NCBI GenBank assembly: GCA_040377825.1
Contig: JBEINZ010000196.1
Coordinates: 1-5,998 of the forward strand
Direction: 5' to 3'
DNA length: 5,998 nt
From: JBEINZ01 sp040377825
Lineage (GTDB): Bacteria > Pseudomonadota > Alphaproteobacteria > Rhizobiales > Ancalomicrobiaceae
In this document: positions 1 to 5,166 of the stretch, in pieces
Numbering within the stretch: the first letter of the stretch is position 1
Layout of the letters: each line of letters starts with the position of its first letter
The notes under the pieces: model-generated
Database searches by the model: none
What the model saw: only the letters and a program-made list of their open reading frames with translations
Told to the model about the DNA's origin: nothing
Made by a program: the position numbers and the translations under genes

Positions 1-80
1 GGCAAATTCAAGGATACGGCGATCGACTGTAGATCGTCGCCAAGATTAACACTATCGAAACCGATGAGGCCAACTTTCAT
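1..80 (-). CDS. Polysaccharide pyruvyl transferase-like protein, N-terminus only
   Basis: Only the first 26 codons are in the window; the gene continues past the left edge. The minus-strand reading starts at an ATG (78-80) and gives MKVGLIGFDSVNLGDDLQSI, then AVSLNL. A beta-strand followed by N-x-GD-x-x-Q-S/A is the typical opening of polysaccharide pyruvyl transferase family proteins, which transfer pyruvyl groups to sugars of exopolysaccharide or cell-wall polymers, or belong to related glycan-processing enzymes. Upstream there is only a weak purine stretch (GAGTG) as ribosome binding site. It lies divergently from a GSCFA-domain relic, another family found in surface-glycan loci, which supports the call. 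With so few residues a related family that shares this N-terminal fold cannot be excluded. Confidence 0.65.
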   Translation of the reverse strand, partial: MKVGLIGFDSVNLGDDLQSIAVSLNL

Positions 81-434
81 GCTCAAGTCACTCGCTGTCG
101 AGCGGCGTGCCGCCCTTGTTTCGCAATTACGATCGGGTTTCTGGACGATGCCGATTAGCGCCCGGGGGCATAATATTTAATAATTAATATATAAAGTAAA
201 TTTTATCTGTAAAGCACATTACGTCATGGGTTCGTAAGATTGGCCGGTTGGCCGATCGTTTTCCGGAAACGACCGACCAGTTGGCGCTTGGCAGATCCTT
301 AAACTCTGGTCAATTTAAATCAATATAATTGAATATTTCAAGTGTAACTTATAGCAGGGAATGGAAGTTTCACGACTGGAAAACGCAACGAGGTAAAGCT
401 TGCGGTCGAGGATCGGGAGTGTAGACATCATTGC
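81..434. other. Intergenic AT-rich region between divergent genes
   Basis: No convincing intact gene. Positions 170-206 are almost pure A/T with a single G and many TpA steps, and a second AT-rich stretch lies at about 301-353; both stand out against GC-rich flanks. The first lies 90-130 bases upstream of the polysaccharide pyruvyl transferase start and could carry its promoter (TATTAT and TATATT occur on the minus strand), but no matching -35 box is clear. The right end, from about 380, may already be decayed coding sequence of the GSCFA relic, because its reading frame stays open leftward from 435 without a recognisable start. Confidence 0.5.
248..280. repeat. Imperfect inverted repeat / hairpin
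   Basis: Positions 248-261 pair with 267-280: CGTTT (257-261) with AAACG (267-271), then T256-A272, G254-C274, C253-G275, G251-C277, G250-C278, T249-A279 and a T-G wobble, with mismatches at 255/273 and 252/276. The five-base loop is TCCGG. There is no T-tract on either side, so it is not a classical terminator. A direct repeat TTGGCCG (240-246 and 248-254) overlaps its left arm. Role unknown. Confidence 0.45.
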
Positions 435-808
435 GTGTTGTTTCACGGGGATACCTTCAACTATTTCCCCACACGAGCGGACCTGAAGGCCGAGTCAATC
501 GTACTCGTTCGCGTTATCCTGATTACTGCCACGTTCAGGTCAGTCGCGTATGTTGCGGCTCATAGCGTTTCAAACGCGATCTTTCGCCCCGCCCTCGATA
601 AGTGTCATCGGGAGGTTTTAGCAGAGGGATCGTGCTTGTATTGGCCGTCCTACGAACCGGTCGCCGAGGTCTTCTCCAACCGTGAATCGAAGGTCGCCGT
701 AACGTCAAGGGACTGATCCTCGATTTTGTCATGACGCTGATCGAGCATGGCTGGTGCCGGGGCAGTGTGCCGCACTACACGCTGCCCGTGGCCTGGGCTC
801 GCAGTTGA
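435..808 (+). pseudogene. GSCFA-domain protein, 5'-truncated and frameshifted relic
   Basis: The frame from 435 reads through ITATFRS, a stretch ending SNAIFRPALDK, and LYWPSYEPVAEVF. This matches, in order, family landmarks of GSCFA proteins (SGNH-hydrolase-like, found in surface-polysaccharide loci): the TVSPVPLTATF block, the S-K-x-x-LR-A block and the FPSYEI block. After about 690 the match jumps to another frame (GRRNVKGLILDFVMTLIEHG, then WC), which resembles the family's C-terminal region, and ends at TGA 806-808. The frames differ by one frameshift around 675-692. The N-terminal half with the GSCF motif and catalytic Ser is absent, no ATG starts the frame (435 is GTG), and the SPVP core has degenerated to VRVILI. 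I therefore read this as a dead gene fragment. The family assignment is from memory of the motifs. Alternatives are a sequencing error at the frameshift, which would not explain the missing N-terminus, or chance similarity. Confidence 0.55.
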
Positions 809-857
809 TGGGGAACTAATCGAATTCGGATGTGACGGAAGGCGTGTCGCAAATATT

Positions 858-931
858 GGTTAACGCACTATTCTTTTGCGTTAACCTTGTTTGTCCACGC
901 CGCGTTAACGAGGTTAGTCCGATTAACGTTA
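858..931. promoter_or_regulatory. Cluster of GTTAAC/TTAACG palindromes upstream of the porin gene
   Basis: GGTTAACGCA (858-867) and TGCGTTAACC (877-886) form a perfect 10-base inverted repeat around a 9-base spacer. GTTAAC recurs at 904-909 and TTAACG at 923-928, the latter inside the palindrome TAACGTTA (924-931). The TTAA cores start at 860, 881, 905 and 923. All lie 50-125 bases before the ATG at 983, where a promoter and operators are expected. TTAACC resembles the half-site of the alphaproteobacterial response regulator CtrA, but the spacing does not fit TTAA-N7-TTAA. The first inverted repeat is followed by TTGTTTGT and could instead terminate upstream transcription. No -35/-10 pair could be assigned with confidence. 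Confidence 0.5.
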
Positions 932-982
932 CTGTATCGGCAAGTGACGCCGACACCAGTATCGTTGATTTGGAGCTTTACC

Positions 983-1648
983 ATGTCTCGTGTATCGCTT
1001 GCTTTCCTCTTGCTCGCCGGGATGGCAGCCGGCCCGGTCCACGCGGCGGATTTATTCGGCGCGCCTCAGCCTGGGGTCCCGACCTACGGGAGCGCCTCGC
1101 CGATCGCGAATTGGTCGGGAGCCTATCTTGGCGTACAGCTTGGCTACGGTTGGAATCGTCAGCGCATCAGCACGAACGCCGGGTCGGCGACCGGCGAACC
1201 GGAACGCGGCTCTTTAGGTGTATTCGGTGGATTGATGACCCCGCTCGCGGCGAATTTCATTCTCGGCGCGGAAGTTGATGTGAACTATGCTGACATCAAG
1301 ACCACTCGCGCGATAGGCCCGCGTTCCTACAGCAGCCAGACGGATTTCAATGGCTCGGTACGCGGGCGTCTCGGCGTCGCCTTCGACCGGTTCATGCCAT
1401 ATGGCACCGCTGGCCTTGCATTCGCCAACACGAAGTACTCAGCTATAGGAGTCGGCTCGTCTTCCTTCCTAGAGTTCGGTTGGGCGCTCGGAACCGGCGT
1501 CGAGGCGCAGGTAATGCCCAACCTGAACGTTCGCCTCGAGTACTTGCATCAGAACTTCGATGGCGACAGCAAAACGATCGGATCGGTACCCGTGAAGTCC
1601 GAATTGACGTCGAACCAACTGCGGGCCGGTGTCGGATTTAAGTTTTGA
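983..1648 (+). CDS. Outer-membrane beta-barrel protein, Omp25/Omp31 (porin-like) family
   Basis: A 221-residue precursor. Residues 1-21 (MSRVSLAFLLLAGMAAGPVHA) are a signal peptide with cleavage expected before ADLF. A short linker leads to NWSGAYLGVQLGYGW (43-57), the usual first strand of this rhizobial family. Later landmarks are the FILGAEVDVNYAD strand (92-104), SVRGRLGVAFDRFMPYGTAG (125-144), GWALGTGVEAQVMPNLNVRL (166-185) followed by EYLHQ, and the C-terminal LRAGVGFKF with terminal Phe, the signal for outer-membrane insertion by the BAM machinery. An eight-stranded barrel is the likely fold. The ATG at 983 was chosen over upstream in-frame codons (887) because the signal peptide starts there and TGGAG (971-975) sits 7 bases before it; the longer version would also translate the palindrome cluster. 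It is a stand-alone gene, closed by a hairpin. In relatives it is a structural surface protein or, in Omp31, haem-binding; neither can be assigned here. Confidence 0.9.
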   Translation: MSRVSLAFLLLAGMAAGPVHAADLFGAPQPGVPTYGSASPIANWSGAYLGVQLGYGWNRQRISTNAGSATGEPERGSLGVFGGLMTPLAANFILGAEVDVNYADIKTTRAIGPRSYSSQTDFNGSVRGRLGVAFDRFMPYGTAGLAFANTKYSAIGVGSSSFLEFGWALGTGVEAQVMPNLNVRLEYLHQNFDGDSKTIGSVPVKSELTSNQLRAGVGFKF

Positions 1649-1659
1649 TGTAAACGATA

Positions 1660-1691
1660 GGCGGCATCCGATTGATCTGTCGGATGCTGCC
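1660..1691 (+). terminator. Hairpin terminator after the barrel gene
   Basis: GGCGGCATCCGA (1660-1671) pairs with TCGGATGCTGCC (1680-1691) over 12 bases with one G-T wobble, around an 8-base loop. It begins 11 bases after the stop codon. The 3' side is AGGGGGCATATTTAGG, so there is no proper T-tract; a Rho-independent terminator is likely but not textbook, or the stem protects the 3' end of the mRNA. The remaining bases up to 1800 show nothing else, and no second terminator for the converging glutathione S-transferase gene is clear. Confidence 0.65.
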
Positions 1692-1800
1692 AGGGGGCAT
1701 ATTTAGGATGATAGTAAGGTTTGGTCTTGTGGTTTAAATGTTAGAACCTCGGTCATCGATGGTTATTTGAATCAGTTGCCTAATCGATCGATCTCTTCGT

Positions 1801-2409
1801 CTATGAGGCTGCGCGGGTTATGTCGAAAGCCGGGACGCGCTTGGAAAAAGCATTAAGGAAGTCCACGAGGCGAGAGTGTGTCGCGCGCCAAACGCCTTGA
1901 AAGCGCAGGTCCAGATAGCCGAGCGCGCAAGCTACCGCGATTTCACCGACCGTAAGCGCGCCGTCCGCCGAGGGTGGATTGAGTTCCAAATTCTCCAGAC
2001 CGCGCGATACCTTGCTCGCCTGATTATCAAGCCATGTCTTGCTGCGCATGTTTTCTTCGCGCAGTCTCACCTCGTAAACCTGAAGAAGCGCCGCATCCGC
2101 GATGCCATCTGCTAAAGCCTGCAACTTGAGTGCCGCGATCCGTTCAATCGGCGCCGTTGGAATAAGGCTGCCAGGGCCCGACAAAAGATCCAAGTATTCA
2201 AGGATCACTCGGGAATCGAAGATTGTCGACTCGTCGGCGAGGATCAAGGTCGGGATTTTACCAAGTGGGTTCTGGTGGCGGATTGTGTCGCTCTGATCGG
2301 TGGTGTCCGTCGGCTCAATCCTGATTTGGTCTATCATCCCAATGAGATGTGCCGCGATTTTGACTTTCCGGCCGAACGGGGAGGCAGGCGAAGAGCGAAG
2401 GACGAGCAT
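1801..2409 (-). CDS. Glutathione S-transferase family protein
   Basis: A 202-residue cytosolic GST of usual length. The N-terminal thioredoxin-like domain (about 1-78) begins MLVLRSSPASPFGRKVKIAA; SPxSPFxRKV is the motif carrying the candidate glutathione-activating Ser (Ser10 by position). Pro53 in GKIPTL is the conserved cis-proline and DESTIFDSRVILEYLD (59-74) holds the glutathione gamma-glutamyl-binding acidic-Ser pair. The helical C-terminal domain contains LTVGEIAVACALGYLDLR, the usual N-capping and core helix. The motif style resembles the YibF-like/stringent starvation-like bacterial GSTs; the substrate is unknown. The start at 2407-2409 is chosen because the family begins at this strand; the in-frame extension up to 2502 adds 31 residues without GST character. 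No strong Shine-Dalgarno precedes it. It converges with the barrel gene and seems monocistronic. Confidence 0.9.
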   Translation of the reverse strand: MLVLRSSPASPFGRKVKIAAHLIGMIDQIRIEPTDTTDQSDTIRHQNPLGKIPTLILADESTIFDSRVILEYLDLLSGPGSLIPTAPIERIAALKLQALADGIADAALLQVYEVRLREENMRSKTWLDNQASKVSRGLENLELNPPSADGALTVGEIAVACALGYLDLRFQGVWRATHSRLVDFLNAFSKRVPAFDITRAAS

Positions 2410-2894
2410 GTTTATTGCTTTCGGATGTTGAGTGAGTTGATGTGGCACAGGGCAATGGGGGATGGCAACAAGCCCTGCCTGTGATGGTTCCACACCGCCC
2501 AAGCGCAGGTCAGGCCCCCGGTCTCGGATCGGATTGATATTTTGGTAACCACTGAATCATCCGCCTGAAAGTCCACGTTCCAATTTCACCGATATTGAGG
2601 CAAGTATGTATTCATAGAGCGACACACGCTCAGGTATGGAAATGGAACTATGTTTCGACTGCTCTCGCTATTGTTCTCAATCTATGCGGCCGGTTCACCG
2701 GTCGTGAACCCATTCCTACCCTTTGAAATGGCGCTCGGCTTTCGGCAGGTTTACACAACGGTGAACGACAGTGTGTCCGGCGCCATTCGGATTTCCGCAA
2801 CGGTCGTAGGGTCCAACAAAACCCGGATAATCAATACGTTCGATACCGCGGAAATCACCCCTAACAAACCGTAGGAACTGAATCGGCCGAGACT
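2410..2894. other. Intergenic region without a convincing gene
   Basis: About 485 bases between the GST start and the DUF1176 stop, both minus strand. The part next to 2410 should hold the GST promoter, but no good -35/-10 pair was found. A plus-strand frame at 2650-2874 (74 codons, ATG after GGAAATGGAACT, N-terminus MFRLLSLLFSIYAAGSPVV) could make a small secreted or membrane peptide, but nothing after the hydrophobic start resembles a known family; I do not call it. A short inverted repeat GAGCG-N5-CGCTC (2617-2631) and a better one at 2692-2710 are present. No clear terminator with a T-tract follows the DUF1176 gene. Confidence 0.4.
2692..2710. repeat. Perfect inverted repeat GGTTCAC-N5-GTGAACC
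   Basis: Seven-base arms (2692-2698 and 2704-2710) match perfectly around the spacer CGGTC. It lies 185 bases beyond the DUF1176 stop and 280 bases upstream of the GST start. The form is that of a dimeric regulator's operator or a small hairpin; without a T-tract it is a poor terminator. Chance occurrence is possible. Confidence 0.35.
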
Positions 2895-3923
2895 TCATCG
2901 TCCAGCCCGGAAAACCTCGCGACCGCCGCCTTGAGGACATGCAGCTCCAACGCGGAAAATCTCCATGGCAAACGCATAATCCTTCCAGCGCCAAGTTCCG
3001 CAACCAATGCTGCCCGCTCGTCCAAGGTTGCCGACGCTCGCCACCAAGCGTCCGATACGCGCATCAAATACAACATCGTTCAATAACTCGCTCCCTCGCC
3101 AGCCGAATGTGTCGTCATAGACGGCGAAATAGAGCGCCGTTATGCCACCGATCTCTCCGAAATCCACAACCCACAATTTGTAGGCGGTCGTTCCGGCCGC
3201 TGCCGCGCAGGGGATCGCGTAGAGTATGGCGTTAGCCGATAGCGGCCCCACAAGGGGAGGGATTGGCTTTAGCCTGGACGACGTTGGATCTTCGCAGTCG
3301 CTGACCGCCGCGTGCCGCTCAAGCAATCGCCGCGGCAATCCCTGGCGAACGATTAACTCGGTCTTGGATACGGGCGCCGGCGCCACGAGCGACTTTGGCA
3401 CGCTCGCTCCAGTACGCGCATTCTTGATGCCGACCTCGGCATCAAAACGGTCCAAGAGAGCCGCGATGCCGTCAAGCGAGAAGTCGGCGTCATGCGGGCT
3501 GCCGGCGACATCAAGAAACTCCAAACGGAGCCGGGAGCCCCCGACGACCGCGCGGAGTATCTTCTCGGCAACTAGATCGTCAACGACCCAAAACGCTTCC
3601 GGCCGCTCGAAGGGGCGGTAGTCGCGGTCGGGTTCAAGCGTTGCCACTGTCTTGCCATCCACGCGCATGTTGATCGGCCGCTCGCGGTCGGCGATCTCGA
3701 ACGGCGTAACGAAACCGATCGAGACACCGTTCGACGCTGAAAAGCGTGCCAGGCTCAACGCTTGACGCCCGGTTGCGGACGCGAGGCTGGCTCGGCAAGC
3801 CTTTGCCTCGCACCGAGCGACCCAAGCGCCAATCGAAAAATCTTGGGCCATTGCCGAGATGGCCGCTGAAGCCACCGTTACGACACTGGCGAAAGCCAAG
3901 ATCAGGCGTTTTCCGTTATTCAT
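2895..3923 (-). CDS. DUF1176 domain-containing secreted protein
   Basis: A 342-residue precursor with a signal peptide (1-26, ending AISAMA, cleavage before QDFS), so periplasmic or exported. The mature part matches DUF1176 in its order of landmarks: an opening IGAWVARCEAKAC (31-43) with paired cysteines, a beta-rich stretch with MRVDGKTVATLEP (86-98), SLDGIAALLDRFD (149-161) corresponding to the family's SLxGxxAALxxxD, a DCEDP segment (209-213), and near the C-terminus GRLVASVGNLGRAGSIGCGT (291-310) followed by WRWKDYAF. Six mature cysteines (38, 43, 210, 239, 308, 329) suggest disulfides. The last part, CPQGGGREVFRAGR, replaces the Trp-Pro found in many members. The family has no established function. 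It starts 4 bases after the RNase T2 stop, with only a GC-rich GGGGCCCC stretch and no AGGAGG-like site in front, so translation is probably coupled; it is the last gene of the probable operon. Its opening also resembles IalB-like proteins, but the length and the C-terminal motif favour DUF1176. Confidence 0.8.
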   Translation of the reverse strand: MNNGKRLILAFASVVTVASAAISAMAQDFSIGAWVARCEAKACRASLASATGRQALSLARFSASNGVSIGFVTPFEIADRERPINMRVDGKTVATLEPDRDYRPFERPEAFWVVDDLVAEKILRAVVGGSRLRLEFLDVAGSPHDADFSLDGIAALLDRFDAEVGIKNARTGASVPKSLVAPAPVSKTELIVRQGLPRRLLERHAAVSDCEDPTSSRLKPIPPLVGPLSANAILYAIPCAAAAGTTAYKLWVVDFGEIGGITALYFAVYDDTFGWRGSELLNDVVFDARIGRLVASVGNLGRAGSIGCGTWRWKDYAFAMEIFRVGAACPQGGGREVFRAGR

Positions 3924-3927
3924 GGGG

Positions 3928-4578
3928 TCAGGGGCCCCGAACCGCCGGCATGGCGACAGGCCCGCGCTCGCACGCCCGACGGTCGACCTCCGCGCAAGAT
4001 CGAAAGTTGGATAATGTCTTGTCGAAGCAGATGCGCACGTCGCGCAGTCGCTGTCGATCGCAAGTTATCGCGATGGCATCCGCCGGAAGCGTCGGATTGG
4101 CGGCAATGAAGTCACGCTCGACCGTAGCGACATCCACCATGCGGTCTGATGTGGGCAAAGTGTAAAATGGCGGAACAACAATCGCTGAAAAGGCTTGGCG
4201 CGCGGCGGCGAAATAGGCGTCCGGGGCCAGCCCGGAACAAGAGCCGTGCTTAATCCATTGATGGACGACTAGTCTGGGTGATGGATAAACGTCGAGTTGT
4301 GCATCAATGAGGGATCGTGGAAGGCGCCCGCCATCAACGCGGCAATTCGCAGGATAGCCCCGCTCGCGCTGTGGCCATAGTCCGTGAAGGACGAAACTGA
4401 ATGGCCGCTTACATGACGCGTCTCGACGTCCGTCCCCCTCGGCTTCGCAATAGCTCGGTGACCAGGACAGCGCCAATACGTAGAAGTCAAAGTTACCCGG
4501 CACATCGTCAGCGCGGGAGGCTACCGAAGTACTAAATAGCATGGCCGCGAAAAACGAGGCGACAATGCCGCGTTGCAC
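3928..4578 (-). CDS. Secreted RNase T2 family ribonuclease with Gln in the second active-site motif
   Basis: A 216-residue precursor. Residues 1-23 form a signal peptide ending SRA before DDVPG. The mature protein has the family opening FDFYVLALSWSPSYC (30-44), active-site segment one FVLHGLWPQ (62-70, His65) and segment two HQWIKHGSC (106-114, His106, Lys110, His111). Eight cysteines (44, 56, 79, 114, 173, 184, 195, 203) fit four disulfides. RNase T2 enzymes cut RNA through a 2',3'-cyclic phosphate and act outside the cytoplasm. The oddity is Gln107 (CAA, plus-strand 4258-4260) where the family has Glu in HEWxKHG; all other catalytic residues are present, so activity may be reduced rather than lost. 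The start is GTG at 4576-4578, six bases after the previous stop; the next in-frame Met (residue 13) would cut into the signal peptide. Second gene of the probable operon, with no strong ribosome binding site. Confidence 0.93.
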   Translation of the reverse strand: MQRGIVASFFAAMLFSTSVASRADDVPGNFDFYVLALSWSPSYCEAEGDGRRDASCKRPFSFVLHGLWPQRERGYPANCRVDGGRLPRSLIDAQLDVYPSPRLVVHQWIKHGSCSGLAPDAYFAAARQAFSAIVVPPFYTLPTSDRMVDVATVERDFIAANPTLPADAIAITCDRQRLRDVRICFDKTLSNFRSCAEVDRRACERGPVAMPAVRGP

Positions 4579-4584
4579 GACTTT

Positions 4585-5034
4585 TTACCACCACTTGCGA
4601 ACCGTACGGCAACCACCGTCGTGGACGCGCCACGGGTCATAGCCAGCCACGCAGAATTCCACGTTCCAACTGACACCAACAAAGCCGGAATCTTGCTCGA
4701 TCATGTAGTAGACGTTCGGCTTCTTTCCGCTATTCAAAAACACGCGGGCTTGGCAATAACGGCGCAAACGAGGGCTTGGGTTGTCGATCCAGACGGCGGT
4801 CTGGCGGATCTTGTCGAGGTTGGCGATAGAAAGACCGCGCTTAAGCACATTCGCATCGGCATGCTGAAACTTATCTCGGATCTCAACCAGAACCGATGCG
4901 TCTTCGCAGGCGGGAACATCACTCGGGCCAATCGCCCGTTTTATGACGAAGTCCAATGTTGCCGCGTTGGCCGTAGCGGCTGTTATGACGACGAATACAA
5001 CGGCCTGAAGGAAGGCGGCGAGACGGCGCAACAT
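4585..5034 (-). CDS. Small secreted four-cysteine protein of unknown function
   Basis: A 149-residue precursor. Residues 1-24 (two Arg, a long hydrophobic core, then ATANA) are a signal peptide with cleavage before ATLDF. The mature protein of about 125 residues has exactly four cysteines (43, 94, 128, 142), consistent with two disulfides, in the contexts PACEDASVL, RRYCQARVFL, WNVEFCVAGYDPWRV and GGCRTVR. I recall similar uncharacterised proteins in rhizobia that share RYC, FCVxGxDxW and CR near the end, sometimes beside RNase T2 genes; this is memory, not a search. The ATG at 5032-5034 is preferred over upstream in-frame starts because the signal peptide begins there and AAAGGAAA lies about 8 bases upstream. 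It is the first gene of the probable three-gene operon. A partner, chaperone or inhibitor of the RNase is conceivable but unsupported. Confidence 0.8.
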   Translation of the reverse strand: MLRRLAAFLQAVVFVVITAATANAATLDFVIKRAIGPSDVPACEDASVLVEIRDKFQHADANVLKRGLSIANLDKIRQTAVWIDNPSPRLRRYCQARVFLNSGKKPNVYYMIEQDSGFVGVSWNVEFCVAGYDPWRVHDGGCRTVRKWW

Positions 5035-5068
5035 TATGACGTTTCCTTTGGCGGACGCTACCTTCGAA

Positions 5069-5098
5069 AAGATGCGCGACCCTTCTAAAGGGGTCAAG
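5069..5098 (-). promoter_or_regulatory. Candidate promoter with overlapping inverted repeat for the secreted-protein operon
   Basis: On the minus strand CTTGAC (5098-5093), identical to the -35 form common in rhizobial housekeeping promoters, is followed, with a 17-base spacer after TTGACC, by CATCTT (5074-5069), a poor -10. A start site near 5062 would give a leader of about 28 bases carrying the AAAGGAAA ribosome binding site. GACCCTT-CTAA-AGGGGTC (5078-5095) is a seven-pair inverted repeat with one wobble that covers the -35 and most of the spacer. It could be a repressor operator or a hairpin ending rlmJ transcription, although no T-tract follows. Confidence 0.4.
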
Positions 5099-5166
5099 AC
5101 GGAACACACTCTTCAGGCTGACCATTTACGCGAATGATAAACTCTGAGGCAACTGTGCCGCTTTAG

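Noticed and set aside
858..928. Classical CtrA full site (TTAA-N7-TTAA)
   Set aside because: TTAA cores are 18-24 bases apart, not 11; only half-site resemblance remains.
887..982. N-terminal extension of the barrel protein from 887
   Set aside because: The signal peptide starts at 983 with a Shine-Dalgarno in front, and the extension covers the palindrome cluster.
832..1278. Plus-strand 148-codon frame overlapping the start of the barrel gene
   Set aside because: Out-of-frame shadow with an Arg-rich, low-plausibility sequence; the other frame matches a known family end to end.
2410..2502. 31-residue extension of the GST
   Set aside because: GST proteins begin at the MLVLRSSPASPF strand; the added residues show no domain or targeting signal.
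2650..2874. Possible 74-residue plus-strand protein with a hydrophobic N-terminus
   Set aside because: No family resemblance after the first 20 residues, only a modest ribosome binding site and no partner gene; kept only as a remark under the intergenic region.
3931..3938. GGGGCCCC palindrome at the RNase T2/DUF1176 junction as a regulatory site
   Set aside because: It lies within the last RNase T2 codons, is only 8 bases long and is readily expected in GC-rich coding sequence.
4573..5088. Plus-strand 171-codon open frame opposite the four-cysteine gene
   Set aside because: Antisense shadow of a gene with a clear signal peptide, ribosome binding site and operon context; its own translation shows no recognisable domain.
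5035..5109. 25-residue extension of the four-cysteine protein
   Set aside because: It would bury the signal peptide and translate through the candidate promoter and inverted repeat.
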